From Tretioscincus oriximinensis (lineage: Eukaryota; Chordata; Lepidosauria; Squamata; Gymnophthalmidae): a stretch of 64,000 nt of DNA. Shown piece after piece: positions 46,033 through 58,827 of the stretch. The stretch is from NCBI GenBank assembly GCA_022410635.1, contig JAJVDF010000963.1:124001-188000 (forward strand), written 5' to 3'. The notes under the pieces are model-generated. The model saw only the letters and a list, made by a program, of their open reading frames with translations. It was not told the origin of the DNA and ran no database searches. Within the stretch, counting starts at the first letter, position 1; every line of letters starts with the position of its first letter. The position numbers and the translations under genes are program-made.

Positions 46033-48708
46033 AGGTCAAATTATTCACAGTGGTTCTTCTTGTGTGCTACCAAAATACACCCCCTGTTATACATTTTGGC
46101 TATGGAGATGTGTCTTTCATATGCCTCCATATTTCAGGAAACAATGTATGATCTGGGTATAGACCTCAGCAATGTGGTACCAGAACAGCATGTAAGTGCA
46201 CAGGATTTTTGCACTTAGGAACACCCACAGATGGCTACTGGACAGGGGAAGAGTTTATACCTGGCTATAGTTGAATGATTACACCTTTATAAAATCCAGT
46301 TGTTGGCCCCACAATTAAAAGAAGCAGGACTTTGCTCTTAGACCACTTCTGATAAAAAAAAAATCCCCAGAACGTTCTTGGGAGTGTGAGGCCATTATGG
46401 AGTAAACAGAACCCAGTTTTTGTTTGAAGGACAAGACTGTGGATCCAGCCCAAATGGAAGTTGTTTTCTAACCTGCTTAACACGGCTTGAAGTAGTCCAT
46501 TCTGTGCGAGACAAAAAAAGGAGGATGTTTTTTGCTGGTATTCCCTACCTCACTTTTTCTTCTAATACTTCCTGCTTCTTCTCACCACACTCAATCGCCC
46601 ACCTCACTATCTTTGTTTCTCTTTGAGCTCATTTATGGGTCCCTCGGCATCTATAGCACTGTCAAGAAACATTATGTTATATGTGGGGAATTATGGTTGG
46701 AGGGATTTTATGCCCTTTCCATAGACATTGCCCTTGGCGTCCCTGATGAAAAAAACTCTAGCTATCTTTTTCCACAATTTTTTCCTTCCCAGGCCACAAC
46801 AAAAGAAAATCCTTGGATGTATGGGAAAATTACCGTAATAGCCAAGCAGAATTTTATTTTCACTTTCGCTTAATTCAGTGAAATTTTAAATAAACAGTGA
46901 TGCTGAACAACATGAATGCTCCTTTGCCAAAGTCAGAAAAGAGAACTGGAGCATTGTAACAGGACAAGGATTTCATATCTTTAGCCTTGTTCTTTTTCCA
47001 TGGAAACTATGGTGAGGATATAATTCCAACTAAGATGGTCCCATTCCCAGAGAATGGGATAAGCCCAGATAACATTTTGATTTCTATCATCCACTGCGCT
47101 CACGCAGGAGATGCAGTAGCTTTGACCTTTATTATTTTAGACTATTGTTTCAGATCATTGCGAACACTGAACATTCTCAGACGCTGTCCCTACTAGGTGT
47201 TATTACAGGAAATATAGCCTCAGTATACACTCAAGTTGTGAAATATGCCAAGCATCAACAATGCGTAGCTTCCAGAATCTTGATTGTGGTATAGGGAAAT
47301 CTATAAATTTCTTGAATAAATAAATCCCTGTAGTAAAGAAAACAAACTGTTGCAGCTAATTTTCAACAAAGAGAAGAAATAAGCACTTTGGAAATATGAT
47401 TACATTTATTGCTATTTATGATACTGAGCAGCTTTTCAATAATTTTAAAGATTAGATTATTCCAAAATGACATGATTCCAAAATTCACCTACCAGTAATT
47501 AAGAAAGAAAAGTAGAATTTACACATTACGTAAACTATAAATAGCAAGGGACTACTTGTTTCACACATTTTAATATCCAAAAAAATTCAGTATCTGATAC
47601 CTTTCTTATTTCTTTCGGGACAAAGTGGACTTTTCAAATATAGGAATCAAGTCTTGGGTTTGAACTTTCTGTCCAATGTACAAAATGTGCTCTGCATCTT
47701 GCTGAGCTGTGTTTTTGAACCACTTTCATGCTAATTTAATCCATACAACCTCTATAATTTAATCTTCATTGACTCAAGCTTAGCAACTGGAAGACTGCAC
47801 AAGCATTTGCAATTGTTGGTCCCCGCGGTAGTTTTTTAAAAAGCAAACACAATTTTTCAGTTTTTTCTGTTTTTTCTCAGGAATAGTCCACTTTTCTAGC
47901 CTGATTTTTTTAAAGCAATTGGATTTCACAGTTAGCAAGCCAGGAGGATTCTATAGCCAGGTTAAATAATATCAAAGAAGCTGTAGTGTTTCTAGACACA
48001 GCCTTTCACATGCTGTCTGTCAGTCGGTATACCATCACTCACAATTAATCAGATGAGAAAATATGAGGAAAGCATGAAAACCAACAGAACAGATAATAAA
48101 AGCTACAACTCTACCATTCTCACAATTTGTCTGAGAAAAACTCAGGAAAGTTGTTGATTATTACTTCTTTTTTAAAAAAATAAACTATTGACAAGAAGTT
48201 GTACAAAACCTGTGACATAGTTGAAAATTTGTAAATGGAATCTATCATGTAAAAATAAACGATTACAATCTACCTTCTGAGAGATATTATACATAGTCAT
48301 TGGAATCCATAGTAAAAACATCCAAAAATGTTAACAAATACTATAGAAGCTCCAGACTTCATCATAGCATCCAAATACCCACAGAATAACTTCAAACATT
48401 GGAATAAATGAATAGCGCTTGCACAGAGCCCTGTCCAGAAATAACATAGTAGGTGAGCTTTATGGCCCTAGAGACTACCCCACTTGAGCTGCTTGAAAGA
48501 AGGGGGACCATTTTTCCCCAAAAGAATTTTTTTCATTTGAGACCCTTCATATATAACAATTGTTCATGAGTAAATTCATTTAGAATTAGTGCCCAAATCC
48601 TTTTAAGCCACCCTTCCTTAGTCAGGAGGTGAGCCAATTTCCATCGCAATGGCAGAGTTTAGTGTGGGAACCACTGAAAGTCATGATCCGATCCTGGCAT
48701 GGGCACAA

Positions 48709-48770
48709 TTTTCTTGGCAGAAACTCAGAAGTGGTTTGCCACTGCTTACTTCTGAGAAAGGCTGAGGATT
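48709..48770 (+). repeat. Interspersed repeat fragment (TTCTTGGCAGA motif)
   Basis: TTTTCTTGGCAGAAACTCAG and AAGTGGTTTGCCACTGCTTA, then TCTGAGAAAGGCTGAGGA. Second copy of the repeat at 22262. Confidence 0.5.
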
Positions 48771-50002
48771 GGATCCATTATCCTCTGCTCCCCAGGATGG
48801 AACAGAAACATGCTCTAGGTAATCTTGATCTCCCTCTAACTCCATCTAGAAATCATTGATGCTTCAACCCCAAAACTCTAGAATTACCCTTATATTTGAA
48901 TTAACAAAGTTTTGTGAAGTTACTGTCTGCAAAACAGAAACGGCACAGTCTATTCATATAACAGAGAATGAAAACCTGCATTATTTGTTACCATCTTTCA
49001 CTGATGAAGGTGAAGTGTATTTGCAAGCAGGAGGGAAAAAATATGCAAATGTCAAAGAACTGACAAATTCCATCAGAATCAGCTAACTGCCATTTAGCTT
49101 TTTAATAAACTTATACTGTATTTATAAATGTTTACCGACCGCCTTCAATGAAGTTAATAACTATTGACTTCACATTTGACCTTTGAGATTAGTGTTACAA
49201 GATTCAGTGCCACCACGAGATGGCAGTGTACACCAGGAACGCACCAAGACTAATCCAACAAAACTTTTCTTCACTAAGGCAGAAACTTCTCATAGCTAAT
49301 ATGGCAAGGTTTCCAGGGCAAAAATCACTGTAGATGACAAATTCAAGAGGAAAAGGAAGGTTTTCTATTTTATTAAAACTTGTCAAATACACTTCTAAAG
49401 CAAAGAATAAGTAGGTCATATAGTGATCTACTGAATTATCACACCAGATATATGCTAACTATTGATTTTGTAACTTAATTGGGGCCAGATTTTTGCTTGT
49501 GAGAATAGAAGTCATATGTTTTTTGATAATTCCCTAAGAAAGAAGAAAGAGGAAGATACTCAACAGGCAAAGGAATACTATGTTTTTTAATTTTTGTTGT
49601 ATCAGTAAAAGCTTTTTTTGTAAGGAAGAGGCTCAGCAATAAGATGGAATTTCAATTTAATTTTACAGATTTTTCAGTAACAGATCTTCACTGTCTTCAC
49701 TGAGCTGTTCAACACAAATCTCTCCAGCCAATTAAATTTAATCTGAAATTTTAAACTCAGGGGGTAGAGGTTCATTTAAACATGGATTTTTTTCCAAACA
49801 ACAATCCCAAAAGAAAGTTCTATATCTAAGACTGCGCCAACATTGAATATCAGGTTCCACATATGTTCTTCAAAACTGGGTGTGGATGTGGTTGTGGTTT
49901 CATAATGCAGAAATCCTTTGTGGCAGGCTATCCTAGAAACTTTAACCACAAATAACCTCTGCCTTTCTTTAGAGAGAGACTTAGCTAAAGTAAAGGAGGG
50001 CC

Positions 50003-50036
50003 AAGAAAGAAAGGAAGGAAGAAAAAGAAAGAAAAT
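50003..50036 (+). repeat. GAAA/GGAA simple repeat
   Basis: AAGAAAGAAAGGAAGGAAGA followed by AAAAGAAAGAAAA. Confidence 0.85.
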
Positions 50037-51130
50037 AACAAAATGCTAATCTGAATTTAGATTAACATAACAAAACTTGTCTTTTCTTTTTCCTGAAACA
50101 TACGTATCTTAAAACTACCTGAAAATCACAATCTTTTGGAAAAATTTGGACCACAGTACAGAGCTGGTTTGGAGGGAAAGTGGTGTCAGAAATCACAATA
50201 TCTAATTTCATGTCGATCTAATCATAAGAATCTGAGGAATTCCATATTGTACTATGGCTGACTTGTTTAATACTTTGTGCTTTCCTATCTTTGTAAAATC
50301 AGAAAAAATAAATTGCTATCAGTTCTTCGAGAGTTGGACTGTCTGTCAAAAACACTAAATACTATGGAAATATTCATGATAGCCTTTTAGAATGCACTTT
50401 GGAGCAGAAATTTCAGGCATCTGAAAACAGAATTCTCAGATCTTGTGTGATGGTTCTAATGATTAAAAACAGAGCACATTCCAGAGTTTCTGTTTTCATT
50501 GTATAAATTACAAATACTGTACTAACCCCAATATATATTCTAGCAAATTCAATACTTTTATAAGCTTTTCAAAATGATTTTAGTTAAACTATGTAATCTT
50601 AATGCAGCTCTATTTTCTTTATGCATTAACTCTCCCAGATATTAGCTTTTATACAGCTAACTTCTAAATTTTGTGAGATTCTTCTGCTCCATCACACTTG
50701 ACATTACAGACTGTGTGTTTATAACCCAAAGATAACATGTATCAAATAAGTAAGGGAGGGGATTAAAAGCTGGTATGTGTGACATAAAATAGGAGAGGAT
50801 TTGAGACGGTGTATGAATGATACATATTTGAGAAGATTTCTCAAGAAGATTTGACTTCTATTTTAGGACAATATAAGGGAGTTGATTAGTATTGAATGTA
50901 ATAAAAACACCAATAAACAATCGCTAAATGCATATGTGTGGACTCTCTCTTCACAATGTAAAGTCTGAAAAAACAAAGCCGCCAAATTTCCAGATGTCAC
51001 AGATTAACTGATGATACCAAAATGCAAACAGACTGAAAGGAGCTATAAAATACATTTTCAAAACTGGGAAGATGAGCAAGAGAACAGCAAAATACTGTGC
51101 ATATAAAAAGAGAGACACATGGAGAGAATT

Positions 51131-51165
51131 GAAGAAGAAAGGAGGAAGAAGAGGAGGAGGAGGAC
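51131..51165 (+). repeat. GAA/GGA simple repeat
   Basis: GAAGAAGAAAGGAGGAAGAA followed by GAGGAGGAGGAGG. Confidence 0.85.
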
Positions 51166-51263
51166 TAAATTGGCAGAGACAAATGATGACTCTCAGGGAA
51201 AACATCAACGGTAACAGAATAGCTGCAAAAAAATAAAATGCTAAGTATTTCTAAGTTACTTGC

Positions 51264-52115
51264 TGTGGCGACGCCTACCTGAGGCCCCAGGTGCTCAGAC
51301 CCTGCAGGCTAGGGGTGCCACACTATAATACCTGGGATCTACGCCAGCACCCATAACTGCTTAGACTCCCAGTACCATATGCCTATATCAAGACCCTTTG
51401 TTGTTATATGAATGGGCTTTATCTCAGCCCTCACCAGTTGTATGGTTGTATATGGGAATGTGAGAAATAAAACGAAAGATAGACGTTTTTAAAATCAATC
51501 AAACAAAAAGGCTTACTGTTACAACAGATTAAAGGTGGAAAATGTAAAAGGCAAAATCAGGTAGAGCTGGTAGCTCTAACCAGAGCACACACTCATAACA
51601 TCAGTGAATTGGAAGCACTCCACAGTCAGTATTTAAAGTGAAAGGCACCACTAGACTAGTTTCAACCTAAGCCTAGTCTCAATATGGTCTATCCAGGCTT
51701 CCATACACTCCAGCCCCAACCTCAGATGCAGGCTAGCAGCGGACCTCCTGTAAACTTGCTTATAATGTCAAGTCACCCAAACAGAAAGGCCCGTAAACAC
51801 ATTGCAGCCCCACCCCTCAGATGCCGACTGACAGTGGACCCACTGTAGACTTGCTTATAACATCAAGTCATCCCAACAGAATGGTCAGTAGCCCTGGTCA
51901 GCCCTCCTTTTAGATTGTGACCAGGCGGCTACTTGCGGCCCTATTGACTGTCTCCTCCAGCCTTACATCCTCCCAACCAGGGAAACAGGAAGCCACGCCC
52001 CTGGGCAGGCCTGCTCTTCCCCCCTCCCTCTGGGATCACATAGTAAGTAGAAAATAAATACAAACCTTTAAAAAGGCAAACGCCGCACTTGCCTATCCAC
52101 AACTCTTTGTTACAC
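51264..52115. mobile_element. LTR-like or other composite repeat, unclassified
   Basis: An 850-bp block with sharper, more GC-rich composition than its flanks. It begins TGTGGCGACGCCTACCTGAG and ends near TTTGTTACA, so TG...CA ends are possible. No clear target duplication or primer site is visible. Inside are two 95-base units: CTCAGATGCAGGCTAGCAGC at 51721 and CTCAGATGCCGACTGACAGT at 51816, each followed by GTAAACTTGCTTATAA-like words and CAAGTCA. A solo LTR is the best guess, with low confidence. Confidence 0.35.
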
Positions 52116-52419
52116 ATTAAATTATTCAAACTAATTTAAACTGGAGCGTGAAATTAACCTCAGTCTTGGGACTTTCAATATAAAGTCTAGGTTGAATAAA
52201 ATTAATTGGAAAAAATATAGTAGATCCGAGGGTAAAATGAAACAAGAGAAAGTCCTAACCCGCCTAAAGTTTTCAGTATAAATTATATTTATAAATAATA
52301 ACATTTGGATTAATCAGAATCAAATATGAGGTAGGAACAGTACAGGCAGGTCTAGCTGTGGCAGCAACTGCCTGCAGCTCGGACTACACTTCCCTGACAA
52401 GCTCTTATAAGCGTGTGCC

Positions 52420-52545
52420 ATTGTGNAAAAAATGACGTAGAAAAGCAGGCAGAAATACAACTAAGAACCATCGAACTGGAAACAGAAATTCTACCAGAAG
52501 TAGAAAAGCCCAGAAGCTAGTTATTGTTGACACTCGGTACCTCAT
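52420..52545. repeat. Interspersed repeat, copy 1 of a local pair
   Basis: GGCAGAAATACAACTAAGAA and CCATCGAACTGGAAACAGAA, then ATTCTACCAGAAGTAGA. It matches 55785-55875 in the same orientation at about 90% over 90 bases. Family unknown. Confidence 0.7.
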
Positions 52546-52632
52546 ATACACTGATTCTTCACAGAGCAGTATGGAAGCACAGTTAATACAGACAAACCCT
52601 CTGATTGCATTCACAAAACAAATCCCAGCAAA

Positions 52633-52954
52633 GAAGGAGAAGAAGGAAAAGGAAGAGGAGGAGTATCTGGTTTTTATACCCCGCTCTTCTCACACAAAGG
52701 GACTCAGAGCAGATTACATGGTTAATTTTCACCCAAAAGCTTGTAGCTTATTCTACCTTCCCCACCAGGTTAGTGGTGGTACTCATTTATCTAACTGAAA
52801 TGTAGATTGCAAATGTACTACCTTTTGAATAGCTAAATTGGCTAGAGCTGAAGGGCAGCAAAGGGTGCTGAGCCCTCTCCATGCCTGATACAGGGCCTTG
52901 AAACCAGACCTCTGAATTGAAAGGTCAGCTCTTAGTGACTATGCCATTCGTACC
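52633..52954 (-). mobile_element. tRNA SINE with Bov-B-like tail
   Basis: At the low-coordinate end an (AAGAAGG)-type tail precedes GTTTTTATACCCCGCTCTTC and TCACACAAAGGGACTCAGAG. Further on come CTACCTTCCCCACCAGGTTA and a head near 52940 (CTAAGAGCTGACCTTTCAAT in complement). The order matches the complement of 61141-61445. Confidence 0.8.
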
Positions 52955-53540
52955 TTCAAGGGGCCTAAAATGTCAGCGTGGTCCGCTTTATCTGCAGTCT
53001 TGATTTTTCTAACAGTGCAGTAGAGTGTAGTAGCGGCACTTGGATGGCACTTCTAAGAATTCCATAGGATCCACTGCCTCAGCGCAGCAAGAGTCTGCAA
53101 TGGACTGCTGAAATGGACTCCCAGAGCCTTCAAGAATTTTGGGAGCCATTCTCCATGCTGACTCCATATCTGGCACATGATCCAGAGCCAAGGGGACTGG
53201 AATGTAACAGGTCATCCCAATTCAGATAGCCCCATTCCTGAGATGTGGATCACAGGTGATGTTCCAACACATATTTTTAATTTCTCTTCAGTTCTGAAGA
53301 ACTAAACTTAGTTTTTTCCTGCTTTAGTTCCATTCTTCAAGACTGAAGATGGATTAAAAGTACATGTCAGAATACAGTCACAGTTCACTTTACTTAGTTA
53401 ACTGAAAACCAGTTCCTCAAAGGGGATGGAATAAATCTTGCAACCCTATGCCTTCCACACTTAAGATATATTTCATTGCTGATCTCTCTTTGACATTGTT
53501 TACACAGGGTAAGTAGTAGTACATTTAGGGATCTGTTATC

Positions 53541-53730
53541 TAGGCTGACCAGATGACCCCTTTCTAGGGAGGTAAAAACCCAGTTTTGCAGTGCCTCGCA
53601 GTTTTTCCTGAGGAAAGAAAATAAAAACAAATCTTTTTTTGAAAAACAATTTCCTCAGCAAAAAACCATGAGGCACTCCAAAACTGGGTTTCATTCTACC
53701 CCCCAAAAAAGGAGTCATCTGGTCAGCCTA
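53541..53730. mobile_element. Chompy/Harbinger-like MITE (190 bp), palindromic
   Basis: The left arm TAGGCTGACCAGATGACCCC ... AAACCCAGTTTTGCAGTGCC pairs with the complement of the right arm (TAGGCTGACCAGATGACTCC ... AAACCCAGTTTTGGAGTGCC). Arms are about 80 bp with a short A/T loop, so the whole element can fold back. It shares its ends with the 486-bp copy at 8908. The flanks (CTA on the left, TAG on the right) leave the target duplication ambiguous. Confidence 0.8.
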
Positions 53731-55500
53731 GATTGCACATCTATAGCGCATTGGATGTGTTGTAACAGATCCCTAAAACACATGACCAAAGCCTGTGCAA
53801 ATGGTCTTTGCTTACTGCCATGAGTGTAGCCAAGGAAAAGAAACGTTAACAGTACAGTTAGGATAAAAGGTATTTACAAAGGTGTATTTACATTTGCTGT
53901 GTTATAAGATAATAGTAATTCTTTTTATGGTAAACAACAGAAAGTTGTATGAATGTAAGTATCTTTGTAATCAATCAGAATTTCAAGTTGCTAAGTAATG
54001 TATTGTATTGTGAAACATTAAGTCTGCATTGATTCAGCTATTTCAACAAAAACTAGCAACCAACAGTGCCAATAAGATTTGTAAAGGAAATGGTTTCTGG
54101 AAGCTAGAAAGGAAACAGCTTTCTACTGTATTTCAAGAGATTCAAAAAATTGCAGTATCTAATTAATTCTCAGCCAACATAGAAACTGTACATCTGTAGT
54201 ATTTGTTTTGGCTTCTTTCTAGTCAAAACAGGGAAGCAACTTTGCTCTGCTTTCTTCTCCTTCTCCTTCTCCTTCATCATTCACTCCTCATATAACACAG
54301 GAATTTATTTGAATTCTATTTGCTATAGTTATAATTAACATGTTTATAAAGATGCAGTTTATTTTCCAATCGTTAATAAATTAAAATGTGTTGGCTGTGA
54401 AAAATATAAGGCAGGATTATAAAACAGAATTTTTTAAAAAAAGAATGACTATTAATATTCATCAATCATGCCTCAGGATAAATCTACAGGATATAAGTCT
54501 GCCAGATAAGAGGATTTTTTTACATCTAGGTATTATGAAGGTGTGTAGAAATAGATTAGGACCTAAATTGGATTACTGATCCAGTTTAAACAGGGTTTGA
54601 GTCAGATCAACCTAATCTACATCTACTGAAGTGCATTACATCAAGTAAATTCAAATCGATCCTAAAATTAATGCGAGATAGAGCCCTTTAAACATCATCT
54701 TTCTTCAGGCTCATCAAGAAAGCAATCTCAAAATAGATTTATGCAAATCATTTGGAGTACAATATCAATCCTTACTCCAGCTTTCAAGAACATTTGCCTG
54801 AGGGTACTTCCTATCTACGCCCAGACAATTATGAACACATAAGGATATTAAACACTTCATTTCAAGTGAATAAAATTGCTTGATATTTATTTTTATGCAC
54901 CATTAATTACCATATAATTGCACACACTCTTCACTGACAAAAAGCTAACAAGTTAAGGGGAAAAAATCCCCACTGGTAAGCAAAGCTGTTTTCTGCAGCA
55001 CAGGAAATGATTAAAGAAATGTTTCAAGACTAATAAATCTTTTCTTACTAAATCTGCTTTATATGCATTTCTGTCCTATGTTGGCTAAGGAAGCACTGTA
55101 GTTTCACTGCTACAATACTTTGTCAGTTATGTTATAATGATGAATATTGATGTTTATAGTAGTTTTATATATTTTCATATTACAAAATTATTCCAATGAA
55201 TAAAACTTTCTAGAAAGGACTGGCACTACGAGAGTAAATAAAGATTTAAAAATGGTGGGAGTCTGATTCATTCTAGGTTTCCAAATATCAAAGAATAGTA
55301 GCCATTCATTCCATTTATAGCCGTTTTAATTTCTGTACATGCTCCCTGATAATATTCCAAATGACTACAGCATTCATTTTCAAAATTATAGTTGACAACT
55401 ACGACTTTGATGATGCTTGCCTAAAAGACAAAGAAAATGACATCAAAGACTCTTCCTAAGATTTCTTAGTCCCCCAGCCACCTTCCCGTAAGCAGAGAAA
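53731..55500. other. Upstream intergenic DNA, no gene seen
   Basis: AT-rich. The only feature is a CTTCTC simple repeat at 54253-54274. The stretch 54880-54960 has ATTAATTACCATATAATTGC-type words. Confidence 0.4.
54253..54274 (+). repeat. (TTCTCC)n simple repeat
   Basis: TTCTTCTCCTTCTCCTTCTC followed by CTTC. Confidence 0.9.
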
Positions 55501-55529
55501 ATGTTTCCTGTGGATGGGACTGACTACAG

Positions 55530-55900
55530 ATTGGCTAAACAGGTTTCCTCCCTCTCAAGGCTATTGTGGTGCAGGCTGGGAACTGTAGTCCATAGGGCAG
55601 GACCCCATACAGGCTGGGTAGAAGAGGTTGGCTGCTGCTCAAACCATACTTCCAGGCAGGCCCCGCTGCCAGCACAACAACAGCTCTGTTTCCGTTTTTT
55701 CATATTTGGGATACTACTGCTACTACTGTCAGCTTCACAAAGCTCCTGAGCATTCAAGCTTTCATAATAAGCACCTGTCATCGTGAAAAATGGCATGGAA
55801 AAGAAGGCAGAAATACAACTAAGAACCATAAAACAGGAAACAGAAATTCTGTCAGGGAGTAGAGAAACAGGAAGTTGGCAGTTTCTTATTTACATCTGGA
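55530..55900 (-). repeat. Interspersed repeat, copy 2 of a local pair, longer
   Basis: 55785-55875 matches 52430-52520 (GGCAGAAATACAACTAAGAA, CCATAAAACAGGAAACAGAA). The adjacent minus-strand frame has an unusual patch, LCEADSSSSSIPNMKKRKQS then CCCAGSGACLEVWFEQQP. It could be translated relic sequence of the repeat. I do not recognise the family. Confidence 0.45.
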
Positions 55901-56587
55901 ACCCTGTCTGTATCAAAAGCAGTGCTCAATTAAGCATGGCTTATTTTCATCTCAAAGTGCCTATCACGGAAGCTTTTAGAGGAGGTTTCAAAACCAGATT
56001 TCTTTTTGATAATGTTTTGGAGGCTGTAGAATAAATAAGTTAAATTATAGGAAGAAATGCAATTATATCAGCCAGGTTACCTCTGGGTACAGATTGTGGA
56101 AATGGCTATTAGTGTAGTCAAAAACTGCCTGTATTTACTTTAGAAAACTAAACACAGCTATTGTGCTGGCAAAGCAATGATAATGCAAAATAAATGCAGG
56201 AGTTTGCTATAGGAACAGATAAGAAATGAACGAAGCAAAGAGAAACATTTCCAAGATTTCAAAGGAAATGTAAAGCAATTTGTAAGAGTATCATTTTCTG
56301 GGGATGAAAGCTTTGGGCAAAGAAATAAAGGGTCCAAAGTGGAAGCAAGAGAAGAGAAAGAAAAAAATTCTCAATAAGCAGAAGAATTACAACAAACAGG
56401 AAACACAATACTATTTTAAGATGATCAGGGAAATCACAGGAAATATTACAGATAAGATAGGAAAACTCAAGAATAAACACAGAAGAATTGTGATAAAGGC
56501 CAAGAATGACAAAGAAGTTTAGAAAAATTGTATGTTGGGCATTAGATGAAAACTGCCTGAAAATAATTTAGCTAAGAGCATATGAGA

Positions 56588-56850
56588 ATATAAAAGGAGG
56601 TATGCCAAATTAGGTCACAATCCATCCAGTCCAGCATCTGGGCATTCATTTAAAACCAGAAGTAGTACCAAGACATCTATACTAGAAGTCACTGATACAC
56701 TTGGTCCTATAATTTTGTCTAACCCTATGACAAATTCTACCTTGCCAGTAACAGGAACTATAGTAAATTCCACAGATCATTGTGTGAAAAAAATACTTCC
56801 CTTTTCCTAATTCTCTTGCTTATCAGTTTCAAAGAGTGTCTCCTGGTGCT
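56588..56850 (-). mobile_element. Diverged CR1 LINE 3' fragment
   Basis: ATAAAAGGAGGTATGCCAAA, CAATCCATCCAGTCCAGCAT, GGCATTCATT and AATTCCACAGATCATTGTGT follow CR1 3' order as at 58840-59130 (CTCAAGTCCAGCATTCTGTG, AAATTCCACAGGCCGATGAC). It ends at TCAGTTTCAAAGAGTGTCTC. Confidence 0.65.
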
Positions 56851-57014
56851 AATGTTGTGTGATATGTATTAACTTGATCTACATTTGAAGTGCATAATCC
56901 ATTTCAGGAAGCGGTTCCAACAATCTAATGTGGATCAACACTGGCAAACAGAGTGAAAACAATGAGCTTTTTAAGCAATAATGAATGACACAGTGACAAC
57001 TAAGAGAGACAAGT

Positions 57015-57227
57015 GAGAGCCAGTTTGGTGTAGTGGTTAGAGTGTTGGACTCGTACCTGGTAGTCTCCCGGTTCGGTTCCCCATTCCTCCATGAAAGCCA
57101 GCTGGGTGACCTTGGGCCAGTCACAAATTCTTTAAACTCTCTCAGCCCCACCTACTCCACAGGATGTCAGTTGTGGAGAAAGCAACAAAAGCTATGTGCG
57201 CCACCCTATGGTTGGCCACCCTGAGAT
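57015..57227 (+). mobile_element. Sauria-like tRNA SINE
   Basis: The head GAGAGCCAGTTTGGTGTAGT with GGTTAGAGTGTTGGACTCG holds the A box; CCCGGTTCGGTTCCC holds the B box. CAGCTGGGTGACCTTGGGCC and CTCTCAGCCCCACCTACTCC follow, then GTTGTGGAGAAAGCAACAAA and CACCCTATGGTTGGCCACCC. The terminal tail after CTGAGAT is lost. Confidence 0.9.
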
Positions 57228-57952
57228 ACATAATCAAAGTACCTGATATGTTTCTAAATGGAAAGTAAACTGTACAAAATGTTTTAAAATATGTATATTA
57301 GAAAGACCATATAAACAGATCTAGATTTCAAGTTGAAAATAGATGTAGAACAACATATATAACAATCAGCTGTACTGTTCCCATCGCATCAACAGTTTTT
57401 GAATAGGAGTAGTCCACTACAATATGTTGATATTTCCCCCCAATTCCTAGCTCCATTAAAGTCTTAACTGTGTTCTCTCTATATATTTTTTAAAATATGA
57501 TTGCAGTAACTTTGTAGAAGTTGCCATGCTCAAAACACTAGATATACAGTACTTTTGACAATATACTACCTCATCTTAAGAAGCGAATGTTTAATCTATA
57601 AGGACATTCAGTACTTCCAATCTTTTGTTATTGGTAACAATGAATGCTTATTATTCAACTTTCATCTGCCAGGTACAGCATTTGCCAGACAGTGAAATCC
57701 TGGCCCCAGTTCCATGACTACTGTTAGCCTTAATGTAATGTACTGTATCACCTTGATGAATTCATGACCAAGGCACTAGTAAAAGCTGTGAGTCGTGTGT
57801 TGATTCTAAACTGGGCCTTTTTTGTAGTGATGTCTTTCTGTTTGGAGAATACCCTTGTTCAGAAGGAAAAGGAAGCACAATCTTTGCTCTCGTTTTTATC
57901 ATCTTATAAAAATCATCTGCTTTTTTCTGAAATCAAACAGGTCTTTTTCGCA
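57228..57952. other. Intergenic DNA, no gene or repeat recognised
   Basis: AT-rich sequence with short unsupported ORFs. Confidence 0.45.
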
Positions 57953-58120
57953 TTGGCCCTTATTTTGGGCTATGTCTTGGAACAGAGTTCTGCCATTTGT
58001 ATATAGTGCAGACTAGGGCAGTTTCTATGCAGGAGCTGCCATAGTCTACAGTCTTATGCAGGTGGTAGATCCCTTATTCTAGGATGTAGTCCAGAATAAA
58101 ACTCAGTGCAGAAGGGCCCA
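57953..58120. mobile_element. Fold-back MITE, family F1, third copy
   Basis: The left end TTGGCCCTTATTTTGGGCTA with TGTCTTGGAACAG pairs with the complement of the right end (TGGGCCCTTCTGCACTGAG, TTTTATTCTGGACTACATCC). The centre GGGCAGTTTCTATGCAGGAG, CTGCCATAGTCTACAG repeats the family layout. Confidence 0.7.
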
Positions 58121-58827
58121 CTGAACTTATTGCCTGGATTTTAACTGCACACCAATTTACAAACAAACCACAGTCACCTTTAAGATTAAAAGCAGGATAT
58201 AATGGCAAAAACCCCAACTTTTTAAAAGAGAAATCTAAGTAACAAAAAACTACCAAGGGCATAATTGAATTCTTACTGCTGTCATGACTTATTAGAACAA
58301 CTTTGTACTTGCTTTTTTCACACCCACAAACAGATGTGTTTTTCAGTATTTTTGCAAATAGTATACTTTTTTTTAAAAAGCAGAAACTGGTTATTCCATT
58401 ATTAATAGCAAGAGAAATGTATAAAGAGAAGCAGGGGGGATCGGGAGGTTAGCAACATCATTGCAAAAATGGAGAAAATGTTGTTGCATCTTTTTCAGGA
58501 AAAATCCCATCTCATCAGGTACACCTTATGCTTCGTTAACCTTCAGTTATTGGAGAATAAGGCTCCACTTCATTTCTGCATCACTGCCTAATGCTATCAG
58601 GTGGCTGCCCCATTCTTTCCTAACCCATATATTAGCTAAGGTCATCCTACACTCTGAGGCTGCTCTACCATGACTGCGTGACAAAGAGTTTTTGCTTCGT
58701 TAAAGAAAAACAGTGGAAGATACAGCAGGGTAAAAGAATGAAAAGAGCACCTTGTAACCGCTGAGTCTCACCTGCAATTATTCTCTATGCTAAAACTATC
58801 ACACTACTCCATAAAATGTGCTATACA

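Larger units (their letters stand above)
46033..51263. other. Upstream intergenic DNA, no gene seen
   Basis: Contains the repeat fragment at 48709 and a GGAA tract at 50003-50036. Otherwise AT-rich without a recognised exon. Confidence 0.4.

Noticed and set aside
56304..56522. 72-codon lysine-rich ORF
   Set aside because: Purine-rich composition gives K/N/I/E codons. It might be a decayed LINE linker region, but no motif supports this.
57020..57090. tRNA gene
   Set aside because: Polymerase III boxes are present, but no cloverleaf stem closes and SINE body follows. The same holds for 37557 and 61141.
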